From assembly GCA_014529385.2 (NCBI GenBank), contig CM043951.1, positions 110,505,469 through 110,569,468 of the forward strand: a DNA stretch of 64,000 bases. The letters are read 5' to 3'. The notes under the pieces are model-generated. The model did no database searches and was not told where the DNA came from. It saw only the letters and a list, made by a program, of their open reading frames with translations. The DNA is from Adiantum capillus-veneris (taxonomy: Eukaryota > Streptophyta > Polypodiopsida > Polypodiales > Pteridaceae). The translations under genes and the position numbers were made by a program. How positions within the stretch are numbered: position 1 is the stretch's first letter; the number at the start of each line of letters is the position of its first letter. Of the stretch, positions 10,540-22,164 are shown piece after piece.

Positions 10540-11700
10540 CTAAAATGCTAATCTTTCATCATGGCTTAGACTTTCTCTTGATTGACCCCCCTTTGCCTTT
10601 ATCTTTTCCTCCTTTTTTGAAGATTCCTCAAGCTTAGAGTGCTTAACTCCCATGGTGTCTACCTCTTTAGCATCGGTCTTACCCTCCTCTAGTTCCTTGA
10701 TGTGTTTCTCCACTTTCATCTTGTCAAGACTTATGACGCTCACTACCTGGTTGCCAGCTAGTGGTGGTGGTAAAGGTGGAATGAGGGTATGTGGTGGTGA
10801 CTGTGGTATCATAGGTCGTTGTAATATTTGTATGGGTGGTGCTTGTTGTGGTGCCCTTGGTGGTGGTGGTCTTGCTTTCGGTGGTGAAACCTTGTTTTGT
10901 ATGGCTCCTCTGTTGAAATTCTGTCTCCTTGGGTGTGGGCAATAATACATGCCATGGCCATCCTCCCCACATTTGTAACAATGGTAGTCCTGATTCTATC
11001 TTCGCTGCCCTCTTCCTTGCTCTCGATTTTTGGCAAGTGCATGCCCTGCTGCACCAAATGTACTGAAAGATTCTCTAGCTAGTTGGTGACGCGACTCAAT
11101 AGGTCTTGCTGCTCCTTTGATGCCTCTTGTGGTTGGGACTTTTGAGCGGCTATTGTAGTTACTCGGCTTATTCAGACTGACCTTGATTCCTCTGAATTGT
11201 TGAATCTTGCTTGCATGTGCAGCTTCTTGTCTTTAAGGCAGGCTACTTCCACTGCCAACTCATACATTGCAAGGAATCTCCCCTTCAACTTCTCTTTAAG
11301 AGGCGACCACAGGCTAGCAATCAAATGGTCCTTCTTTAGGAAATTAGGTGCTCCTTCACCTTCCTCTAGCGAGGCAACCCATCACTCCCAGAAATTCACG
11401 GACTTGGATTTGTAAGTGGCATACCCTAGCAGACCTCCCTGCTTTAACTCTATCACAATAGCAGCTGCCATAGCTTTTTTGAGGTTGTGCCTCCCCCAAA
11501 CCTCTTTACAAAGGTAGTACATAGAAAGTCCCATGCATCCTTTGTAGCTTGGGGCAAAGCATTGTACCAAGACTTGGCCTCTACTTTCATTAGTAGAGGA
11601 AAGATTCATAGCCGTGAGGCATCATCATCCTTGTTGGAAACCACACAAGTGATGTCAAAGTTATCCAAAAAATGGGAAAAATTACATTTGCCATGGTAGT
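10540..11700 (-). pseudogene. Tat relic gag with CCHC knuckle
   Basis: Minus-strand frames carry a Ty3 capsid-like stretch (DAWDFLCTTFVKRF near 11540-11500, then KEKLKGRFLAMYELAVE near 11290-11240) and a CCHC knuckle CYKCGEDGHGMYYC near 10940-10985, followed by a Pro-rich and then Lys/Glu-rich tail. The frame changes at least three times and several stops interrupt it, so it is not expressible as one protein. Position and order fit the same minus-strand relic as the integrase at 8736-9600. Confidence 0.75.
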
Positions 11701-12732
11701 AAATCAATGAGCAAACAATTACAATTTTTTTTTTTTGTGGAATGACTTAGTGATTCATAAAGGTTTATACATGGGTGGAAAACTTGAGCAAAAGCTAAGA
11801 AGAGCACAAGGCTAGAATAGAGTAAAGATACTTACATCAAAAGAGTGGTAGTAATCAAGAATGGGCAAGATGATGGGACATGGGGATCTAAGGATTTCAT
11901 CAAGCATCTTCGCTCCGAATAGGAAAACAATCTTTTGCTAGTAGAATATCTTCCTTTTAATGTACGCGTTTACATGCATGTGTTGCAAGAAACGGAAAGG
12001 AAAGACTTGTGGCCTATTGTTATTATCCATGTCAAGTGTAGGGAAAGGCTCTAACCACTAGAGTTGCATACCTTAAGTGTTGACAAGTTGACACCTTCAC
12101 CACATGCCTCTACCTCTTGTTGAAGTCCACATAATTCTCCATATTGGGTTCAAAGTAGACTGGGCGAGAAGAGTCTACCTCAATCAGCTTCCCATTTTTC
12201 ATGTGGCAGCCACGCCTGGGTGGTCTTACTTCACTTGAACTCTCTAGGCCTAGAGAGAGCGTAGGTCCACTTGCTTCCACCAAATGCTTTAGGCTTTGTG
12301 CTTGGACTTAGTGGTTGATGTAGTTGACAACTCTTCTCTTACCATTGGAGAGAAAACACATGGTGCTACACAAAATCTAACTGATGTGAGAGTGTTGGCG
12401 TGGTTCTCAAAAGCAAAACTCACCGTTCTTTCTTCACCTCCTCTATCAGCACACAGTGATAAAACGCTTTGGTTGACAACAATGATGACATTTCATAGCC
12501 CTCCGTCTTGATGCTCTTGATTTTCAATTAGCACGAGCAATGCAAGATGAAGAGCTTACCTCTTGGATATTGACGATGCTAAAACCTGGCAGTAGCACAT
12601 CGATGAAGGCCTTGAGTGCCTCTTCAACTTCTTCCTCCTCTGTTCTCCAATTGGAGAAATCCCGCAGCCACTCATCCATGGTTGATGACGTGCATCATTT
12701 TCAGCGTTGTAAATTGAAGGTTTTGGAAATTC
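11701..12732 (-). other. Leader of the minus-strand Tat relic
   Basis: This kilobase lies between the relic gag and its primer site, where the 5' untranslated leader belongs. I see no domain in any frame. The short plus-strand reading frames here have no recognisable product. Confidence 0.5.
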
Positions 12733-12751
12733 CCTCCTCAATGGGGCACCA
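12733..12751 (-). other. Primer-binding site of the Tat relic
   Basis: On the minus strand this reads TGGTGCCCCATTGAGGAGG, sharing its first nine bases with the primer site of the young Tat element. The sequence beyond it ends CTTGTCA, a plausible LTR terminus two bases away. Confidence 0.65.
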
Positions 12752-12753
12752 AA

Positions 12754-13720
<967 letters not shown>

Positions 13721-13939
13721 CCCGTGATCTTGGTCGTCCTTCCTCATTGCTTTGGGTGTTGATGTCAAGCTTCTTTGGTTTTTCTTCTTGTGCGTGTGTA
13801 TGGCATGCATGTGTTTGTTTGAATGTGTGTGTGAGCTCATGCGTGTAGTGTATGTATGTGTACATGCTCGTGAGTGTGTGTAAATGTGTGGGTGTATGTA
13901 ATTGTGTGTAAGTGTGTAAGTGTGTGAGTGTGTATGTGT

Positions 13940-14030
13940 ATGGTAAAAGAGAGAGAGAGAGATATTATGGGAGAGATAGAGATGGAGAGAGAGTGTGTAA
14001 GGGTGTGTGTGTGTGTGTATGTGTGTGGGG

Positions 14031-14089
<59 letters not shown>

Positions 14090-14111
14090 TGCGCCATGCT
14101 GTTGACATAGG

Positions 14112-14147
<36 letters not shown>

Positions 14148-14421
14148 GAGAGATAGAGAGATGGAGAGAGAGCAGATGAGGGAGTGTGTGTGGGTGTGTA
14201 TGGGAGTGTATGTGAGAGTGCGTGTGTATGGAACAAGAGAGAGAGACATATATATATTGTGTTTTGCCAACACAGAAAGACAGAGAAAGAGCAAGGTGGA
14301 GAGAGAGAGAGAGATGGTGCCATTTCTGGATAATGGAGGAGAGTGAGAGAGACTATAGTCAAGCAAGAGGGAGAGAGAGATGGAGGCGGGAGGAGGCCCC
14401 CTTCTGTTGACAAACGAGAGA

Positions 14422-14452
<31 letters not shown>

Positions 14453-14788
14453 GGAGCTAGCTGCTTGCAGACAAGCGAGAGGGAGAGAGAGGGAGTGGTG
14501 GAGATAATGGAGGAGAGAGAGGGTGGCAGATAATGGAGGAGAGATAGGGTGGTGCCAAGGGGGGTTGGCCCACTCCTGCATGCACGCGAGCAAGGGGGGT
14601 GGTGGTGGCGGTCTACAGAACAAAAAAAAAACATTTTTTTTCATTTGTTTACATTATAAGGCTCCCCGTGAGTGGGTTTATTTCCACGGCCTTGGATTTT
14701 GAAAGAAGGCCATCAGTAGCCCAAGTTTTAACTTGATATTTATACTAGATGGTGGCACGTATAGGTATATACGGGAGCGGGAGAGAGG

Positions 14789-14886
<98 letters not shown>

Positions 14887-14924
14887 ATATGGGAGAGATA
14901 GAGATGGAGAGAGAGTGTGTGAGG

Positions 14925-14955
<31 letters not shown>

Positions 14956-14959
14956 GGGG

Positions 14960-14999
<40 letters not shown>

Positions 15000-15021
15000 T
15001 GCGCCATGATGTTGACATAGG

Positions 15022-15060
<39 letters not shown>

Positions 15061-15160
15061 TGAACGAGGGTGAGAGATAGAGAGATGGAGAGAGAGCAGG
15101 TGAGGGAGTGTGTGTGGGTGTGTATGGGAGTGTATGTGAGAGCGTGTGTGTGTGTGTATG

Positions 15161-15232
<72 letters not shown>

Positions 15233-15277
15233 TATATTGTTGTTGTGCCGACACAAAAAGAGAGAGAAAGAGCAAGG

Positions 15278-15358
<81 letters not shown>

Positions 15359-15450
15359 TGCCATTTCTGGATAATGGAGGAGAGTGAGAGATACTATAGT
15401 CAAGCAATAGGGAGAGAGAGATGGAGGCGGGAGGCAGCCCCCTTCTGTTG

Positions 15451-15499
<49 letters not shown>

Positions 15500-15808
15500 G
15501 CTTGTAGACAAGCGAGAGGGAGAGAGAGGGAGTGGTGGAGATAATGGAGGAGAGAGAGAGTGTGGGAGATAATGGAGGAGAGGGAGAGGGTGGTGCCAAG
15601 GGGTGGTGGACCACTCCTGCATGTGCGCGAGCAAGGGGGGTGGTGGTGGCGGTCTCCAGAAAAAAAAAACCTTTTTTTATATTTGTTTACATTATAAGGC
15701 TCCCCGCGAGTGGGTTTGTTTCCACGGCCTTGGCTTTTGAAAGAAGGCCGTCAGTAGCCCAAGTTTTAACTTGATATTTATACTGGATGGTGGCACGTAT
15801 AGGTGTAT
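13940..15808. repeat. Tandem duplication of a GA-microsatellite-rich unit
   Basis: Two copies lie head to tail, roughly 13940-14768 and 14769-15808. Shared non-repetitive anchors are GCGCCATG(C/A)TGTTGACATAGG (14091 and 15001), GGTGCCAAGGGG (14551 and 15592) and the end segment through GATGGTGGCACGTATAGGT (14750 and 15788). Anchor spacing grows from about 910 to 1040 because the GA arrays inside have changed length independently. The content is GA arrays, GT-rich tracts and about 250 bases of unique sequence. I see no gene. Confidence 0.85.
14939..14960 (+). repeat. G22 homopolymer
   Basis: A run of 22 G lies between a GT tract and a GA array in the second copy of the tandem duplication. The first copy has only GGGG at the same place (about 14027). 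Confidence 0.9.
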
Positions 15809-16017
15809 TCTACCATTATGGTCTAGGAGCTCATTGAGTCTCCTAAAAGATCAATTGTATCAATTGATAAAATTGAATAAAAAATTCTAACTGATTTTTC
15901 GTGTTCTTTTGTTATAGCAATGTATATTTAGATTACTATCATTATCAATAATCAATATATAGTTCTACATTAAAGGGATATTAAACAGAAACACACACAA
16001 AGATTAAGGTAAAACTT

Positions 16018-16068
16018 GCTTCTTCTTCTTCTTCTTTTCTTCTTCTTCTTTTTCTTCTTCTTCTTCTC
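16018..16068 (+). repeat. (TTC)n microsatellite
   Basis: About 50 bases of imperfect TTC repeats, with no coding context. Confidence 0.9.
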
Positions 16069-16329
16069 TAACTCAAAGTAAGAAGTATACAATTCCTAAA
16101 AGAGAATATAAAACATAAGGGGAAACTATTACAACATTCTAGTGTGAAATGCCAGTGAGTGAGATGGATGAATAAGTGTGACATCGCTCCACTACGTAGA
16201 CAAATTCCCTATAGTCCAACTATAGTATCATTGTCAAAGCTATGTGTATCCACCAATGTGTGCCAACGATGATGATTATTGATGATACTCATCCAAGAGG
16301 AGTACATGTTGAGCTTGACATATCAACAC

Positions 16330-17352
16330 TGCCTCTCAAGATCAATGACATCTCCTATATGTTGGGAATTTCTCGAGACGACCATAGTTTTTTGCTCCAA
16401 GGGCCTTTGTGAAGATATCTATAGCTTGCTCATCCCTCATCAGATACTCAAGGTTGATATCACCTACTACCAAGATACTCTCTCTGATGAAGTGGTAATA
16501 GACCTCAACATGCTTTGTACTTCCATGAAACACTGGGTTCCGAGCTAACTATATGCTACTAAGTTTGTCCCAATATATGACAATTGGCCTTTGTACCTAT
16601 ACTCCAAAGTCCTAAAGTAGAAATTGAAACCGTGCTACCTCACATGCCGCCAATGTAGCACCCCTATACTGTGCCTCTACACTTGATAGAGAAACCATAG
16701 GTTTCTTCTTGATACTCCATGTGATAGCAACACTCCCAAGTGAAAACATGAATCTTTTGGTAGAACTATGATCATATGTGCTACCAGTCCAATCCATACC
16801 TGTACAATAAAGAGCTCTAACGCAATATCGTCCTCATCAAAAAGAGTATATGATCAATAGTAGCACTCACATAGCACAAGGTATGCCTAAGTTGCATCCA
16901 AGTGTGGCTTCCTAGGAGATTGTATAAAGTGACTGACAAATCAAATTGGCCAACTCAAGTTTGGACGTAAGACAGTCAAGTAGACAAAATTATCCACAAT
17001 CTTCCTCACCATACCATACTTTGTCAACATGTCCAAAGAATACTATCTTCGTGACAACCATAAAACCTCTTCTATCCAAATAATCTTACGACCCAAAAAG
17101 TAATGCAAATCTCCCAAATATTTCATCTCAAATTCTTGTATAAGTATAGTCTGTACACCCTCTACTTCAACCACATTATGACCACCCATTCACATAGATA
17201 CAAATAATCACAATTCAGGCATCATTCTTTCATACATATAAGTAGTGATTTGCATCTAATATCATAAGGATCAAAGAGATGAGGAATGCTACAATCCTCT
17301 CGTACTAAGCTCTAGGTGCATACTTCAGCCCATATAATGCTTTCTTTACCAT
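16330..17352 (-). pseudogene. Ty1/Copia RT-RNase H relic
   Basis: The minus strand encodes, in several broken frames, a Copia RT motif KALYGLKYAPRA followed by a stop (17295-17350), then Copia RNase H pieces: DWTGSTYDHSSTKRF and SLSSVEAQYRGA (16612-16797), then FHGSTKHVEVYYHFIRE and EQAIDIFTKALG (16342-16533). That order matches the 3' half of a Copia pol. No LTRs are visible. It is an old degraded fragment. Confidence 0.85.
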
Positions 17353-18251
17353 GCATACAAGGTCAGGTGGGTTTTGTGTCACGTTTTTACTTCTCATTTT
17401 TCAAGTCATTTTTTGTAACTTTTTTCTTTGCAATGCTTATAATTACATTTATATCATTCAAACAATTCATTTTCTTCCCCACCATAGCCAATTGCACCAT
17501 CAATTACTATAAGAGACTCACAAGGACTAGCAATTTCTAGCTCTAGTAGGTTTGGGCTAGATTAAATGTACATAATCATTAATCAATTTATTTCTCTCTC
17601 CACTTGTAGAAGCATTTAGGATAAGCATTAATCTAATCGTTAATTGCTCTTGTCTTGGGCTACACGTTCATGGCTTGTTCCTTGAGTCACTACCCTTGAA
17701 TAAGTAATTTGCATTACATTATGTGTTTCATTAGACTCATGCAATTAATCCCTAGCATAATCCCCCTCCTCACATGTTAATTGTGATAGTTGAAGCTCTA
17801 TTGGTTCAACTTGTGGTAATAACCATCTATGTGGAGTAAATAGTGCAACTTAGGACCATTAATCAGGTGATCTCCTCATCTTTTTAGGTGGTTTTTTCTT
17901 CATTGTGTTGCAAAGTAAAATGCCTCAAACCAATTTTAAATAAAGAGGTATTTAGACATAAGGACCTTTAAAAAGTGGGGTTCCACCTGATTGACCAAAA
18001 GTTGGCCAGGTACTTGGCACAACTTTTATCCCATTACGAAATAGCCATCAATTTGTCTAAAATGTTGCAAAAATTGGATACAAAAAGCATGCCTTGCTCC
18101 ACTTGAATGGTTCTCAACCTTCTCTTATTGAAGAAATAAACTTTCTACCTTGGATGTTTAGAATGTTCAAGCAGGGCAAGACATGGTTTTTGTTCTTGAA
18201 AATGTTGGAGAGGCATTTTGACCAACTCTCCATCTCACTCCTATATATCGA
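17353..18251. other. No feature recognised
   Basis: AT-rich sequence with no domain, RNA gene or clear repeat that I can support. Confidence 0.5.
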
Positions 18252-18280
18252 CCCCCCCCCCCCCCCCCCCCCCCCCCCCC
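18252..18280 (+). repeat. C29 homopolymer
   Basis: An uninterrupted run of 29 C is followed by TGCCCACCCACCCC. The reading frame through it gives poly-proline or, on the other strand, poly-glycine; neither is a credible protein. Confidence 0.9.
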
Positions 18281-19568
18281 TGCCCACCCACCCCAACAAA
18301 TACATATATTTTTTACTTTTGCACATCTTTTTGGTCTGCATAAGGCCTTTATACAAAATTGGACTCTTGGGATCAATTGTGGACCATTGGATACATGGAA
18401 AGTTTTTTTTTATTTTTTTAAAGAGAGAGTAGGAACTTGAAATTACAACTCACACACCCGACTCCGTGAGGTGGAGCATCCCAACCAGATAAGGGTGGCC
18501 AACTCATCATATGGACCACGGGAACAGCCCCTAAAGGCGTTGTTGGGAAACAAGCAAACTGGAACACCTCTATAGCGATGTCACCCAAGAGCCTTGAAAG
18601 AGAACTACAAGACACCAAAAGCTTCGCAAAATCCTTTTGAAACACCACAAGTCCAATAGGAGTAGACCCTTGGGAATTTACTAGCCGTCGCCTACCCAAG
18701 AGACTATGTCACATAGGAGCAAAACCCTGTCAAAGCACGGATTTACAGCACACGCCAACCAATGCATATGAAGACAAGAGCCTCTCCTTTCACAATCAAA
18801 CATCACAAACCCACAAATTCAACATCAATTCCACAATTCATAGATACATGCCCTCCGAATCTGTCTACACACAATTTGCCACTAGGCTGCCATAGCCATA
18901 ACCCTGTAGAGAACTAGTCGTAACCTGATGAGCACAACTCCAATTGGGGCACTTTAAAGCTTGAGAGAAATCTTGAAAAATGACTGGCGAGAAAGCTGAA
19001 GATGACTAAAATTGATTCCATACGCCCCAATGAGCAAAATTGACGCGAACAGAGAGTTGTCCAAGCACGACTACATGTAGAGAAGGCTAGTCGGGGCAAA
19101 AAACTGCATCCAAGAGCACCAAGGAGACAGAACGAGCTAAAATCTGCAAATTTCTGCTCTTTGGCTGAACTTTTTTTAGTTTGTACATGAGTTTTAGTTA
19201 TATACAAGGCTCACTTCAAAAAACTCACTCACGGGCACTTACAGTAGCCCGACAGCTGTCACTAGACTAGCGACTTGCAGTGCATGTACATGTGCTTGCT
19301 AAAGCAAACTAAAAACCCCACAAAAAGAAAGCCCACACGCCCTTTTGACATCGGGCGTCATGTCCGTATGTACAAATTTACAAAAAACGGGGTGTCAGAA
19401 ATGCGCCCAACAGCGTCATGTCACACGAGTTGTCAAGGAGGTTTGATCCCAATACCAATACATGAAAAGTTAATGATGAAAAACATTTTTCTTTCTATTT
19501 TTTGTTTTGTAAAAAGATATTTATTGGAAAAAAACTTTTTCCAAAACTTGACAAATCTACATATTGTG
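18281..19568. other. No feature recognised
   Basis: No reading frame here carries a domain I recognise, and I see no LTR pair. Confidence 0.5.
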
Positions 19569-19660
19569 AATTGTACAAGTGTAGATTGAGATTAGACCAA
19601 AGTGTGAGTGGGCCCTTCTTGGGAGAAGCCACCTCTACTTAAATACTAAGAGATGGTTAG
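19569..19660 (+). repeat. Diverged direct repeat, copy 1 (partner 21212-21303)
   Basis: About 92 bases starting ACAAGTGTAGATTGAG and running through CTAAGAGATGGTTA match 21212-21303 at roughly 85%. Outside these limits similarity stops. It is likely a fragment of an unidentified dispersed repeat, perhaps an LTR end. Confidence 0.7.
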
Positions 19661-19898
19661 AAATTTTTAATTGAGTAAGGAATTTGACTTGACCGGATCA
19701 ACTCCAACGTCTTATGTGGGGGGAGTGATCAAACAACAAGTTAGGATACTTCCACTTGCGCGCATCAGTTCAAGGCATACTTCCATCTTCCATCGCCTTA
19801 AACATTTGTTGTTCTCTTTCACATGACTCAAGACCGTGTAAAAGCTTACAATTAACTTTCCATGTAGCATGTAGGGCTTCAAAAGCAGGAAGAGTGTT

Positions 19899-20177
19899 CA
19901 CAAGAAGTTTTGGACAAATTCTCACAATAATTCCCACATTACGGCCTACCTCAACATCATGAGCTTATGTGAGGGAGGCACGGCATACCTAGCTAGGTAC
20001 GATTGGGGGCAGGGGACCGCCGGCCCGGTGGGGGGGCCGGCGGTCCCCTGCCCCCAATCGTACCTAGCTAGGTATGCGGTGCCTCCCGAGCAGAAGCTCA
20101 TGATGTTATGCATTGTATGAAAAACACTGGAAAAGGCTCCCTTTTCCTACATGAGAAAATTTCTAAATCTTCTTGTG
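19899..20177. mobile_element. Hairpin MITE, copy A (CACTA-like termini)
   Basis: The termini are inverted: CACAAGAAG at 19899-19907 and CTTCTTGTG at 20169-20177. GTT lies on both sides (19896-19898, 20178-20180), a 3-bp target duplication. Inside is a near-perfect long inverted repeat: left arm from AACATCATGAGCTT (about 19952) to the middle near 20027, right arm from there to AAGCTCATGATGTT (ending 20107). The central 40-odd base pairs pair perfectly and are very GC-rich, with a loop of about six bases. No transposase frame is present. A CAC-terminal inverted repeat with a 3-bp duplication fits the CACTA superfamily, but the TIR is too short to be sure. Confidence 0.85.
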
Positions 20178-20464
20178 GTTATTAGAGGCATCAAATCTAG
20201 TGAAGGCAAACCTTTGACTCGATCTGGAATCACAACAACAGCTAAAGGTTTCGTTCTTCCAAAAGGAACCCCTTGATGTCTTCACGGATTGAATAACCAG
20301 ATCCACCTACGCTTGCTCTACTAGCTATTTTGTTGAGTGGACCTATTGTGTATTTCAAGAAGGCTTGTTGACGCTCATGCTCGTATTCTTTTTTACCTCA
20401 CGACACCCCCCACTCTCAACCTTGCTTGGGTTAGCTATGGTCATGATGATGGCAATCACAAAAT

Positions 20465-20467
<3 letters not shown>
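20178..20467. other. No feature recognised
   Basis: Unassigned sequence between MITE copy A and a GA microsatellite. Confidence 0.5.

Positions 20468-20529
<62 letters not shown>
20468..20529 (+). repeat. (GA)n microsatellite
   Basis: About 62 bases of pure GA. Confidence 0.95.
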
Positions 20530-20531
<2 letters not shown>

Positions 20532-21211
20532 ATATTGTGGGAGCTTAGTTGGAGAGAGGAATTGATGAAAGGTGATTCACAAGAGAGAAGTAATTAGAGA
20601 AGCTCATTTTCTTGCCCTTGTTTATGGCAAAGAAAGGGCAATGCTAGGAAAGCAGGGCTCGAGAAAAGATAGGTTCGCTTTATCCAAAACCTGTTCAAAA
20701 TGAGAAATGGCCGGCTAAAATTTGGACAGGAAGGTTCTCAAGCCGATTCAAATTATGGAATTTTTAGTTATAATATGAGTTTTTTAGTGTGATTATCCCT
20801 CTCAAGTTCAAAGTTAGGCTGCTCATATGTGTGTGAAAAGGTTCCAAAGCCAGCTCCACAAAAAATATTTCCCAAGCCCTGCATGAGAGATGCATAAAAT
20901 AATGACACTGAATTGAAACGTGAATATTTTGACGCACAAGGAAGCAAGAATGCAACGTAAAGAAGCAATGATATATGCAGGGAACCCGCAATCCAAGGCA
21001 AAAGGGCTAACTTTGCTAATGGTTCACATGTAACAGATTTCTTGGATGTAGTCTTCGTCTTCTTCTTCTGGTTACAAGAAGGGGAATCCTGTAGACCGAA
21101 AGTCGTTGCACCCATATTTGCCTTCTTCAAGTCTATAGTAAGAAACCATTTCAAGAATAGGCCTAATTACCTGTCTCCTGCACCAATGTAAGGTGCACCC
21201 ACCAATGTGCA
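20530..21211. other. No feature recognised
   Basis: Unassigned sequence; the minus-strand frame at 20768-21154 shows no domain that I can name. Confidence 0.5.
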
Positions 21212-21303
21212 GTGCACAAGTGTGGATTGAGCTTAGACCAAAGTGAGATGCTCTTCTTGGGAGAAAGCACCTCTATTTATATTACTAAGAGACGGTTACA
21301 AGA
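21212..21303 (+). repeat. Diverged direct repeat, copy 2 (partner 19569-19660)
   Basis: Starts GCACAAGTGTGGATTGAG and runs to CTAAGAGACGGTTA. See the partner copy. Confidence 0.7.
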
Positions 21304-21831
21304 CTGTTCACACCCAGGCCTATCCAACCACATCACAATCCAACCACACCAGAATATGAGAAATAATAGAGGTAAATTGATTGAATTTGAAGTTTTTAAC
21401 ACTAAATTTCCCTAATTGTTGTAGGTTTTTTCACCTTCAATTTTAAAATCTAGAGGTAAATCGAGAAAATTGTACGTGGTATTACACTAAGCCTAGGGTT
21501 TTTAATTTGAGCACTGAATGAGCAGTCTATCACATCCTCTTATCTAGGCCATTATGAAAGCTTTTCACCTTCTTAGCATCCATGGAAGGTCTCTTTGTCC
21601 CTTTGTGTCGGTTCATAGCTCTCGAAAGGCAAGATTTTGTGAATTGAAATGTGTGTGAGTAAACGTCGCGCTAACAAGGGCAATGCCTTCTCTCGAAGAT
21701 TAAGTGTTCACAGCTAATGATTATTCGAATTTAATTCTATAAATTAGGCAGCTAGCAGAGCATAAGTGAAATGTCTAGTATGAAAGAAACATCACTGGAG
21801 AATTAACGATCTCCATGACAGTGTGATGAAA

Positions 21832-22057
21832 CACAAGAAGTTTTGGTCAGATTCTCACAATAATTCACACATTATGACTTAACGCAACATCATGAGCTTC
21901 TACTCAGGAGGCACGGCATACCTAGCTAGGTACGATTGGGGGCAAGGGCCGCTATGCCGTGCCTCCTGAGCAGAAGCTCATGATGTTATGCATTGTATGA
22001 AAAACACTAAAAAAGTCTCCCTTTTCCTACATGAGAAAAATTCTAAATCTTCTTGTG
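21832..22057. mobile_element. Hairpin MITE, copy B
   Basis: It has the same termini as copy A (CACAAGAAG at 21832-21840, CTTCTTGTG at 22049-22057) but a different 3-bp flank, AAA on both sides (21829-21831, 22058-22060). The sequences outside are unrelated to those of copy A, so the two are independent insertions. The central palindrome is shortened: arms of about 35 bases (AACATCATGAGCTTCT... and its complement ending 21986) enclose about 32 bases that match only the left half of the copy A core. It ends 108 bases beyond the stop codon of the MiAMP1-like gene, so it may lie in that gene's 3' transcribed region. Confidence 0.85.
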
Positions 22058-22164
22058 AAAGTAGTGCTAAATTATATGGTGGCAAACATTACAAGGAAAA
22101 GGCCAACCAAGCACAACTATTTCTTATTTTGCGCAGTTGTTTCGCTCACGTGGCATTTATTATC

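Noticed and set aside
10652-10945. Plus-strand Gly-rich frame with many GGG/GGW runs
   Set aside because: It is the antisense of the Pro-rich segment after the relic gag knuckle on the minus strand.
18094-18432. Plus-strand frame with poly-proline and minus-strand frame with poly-glycine
   Set aside because: Both come from the C29 homopolymer, and the rest of each frame has no recognisable domain.
19899-22057. The two hairpin copies as LTRs of one element or a CRISPR-like array
   Set aside because: Each copy has its own 3-bp target duplication and inverted termini, and there are only two copies 1.65 kb apart with no spacer regularity.
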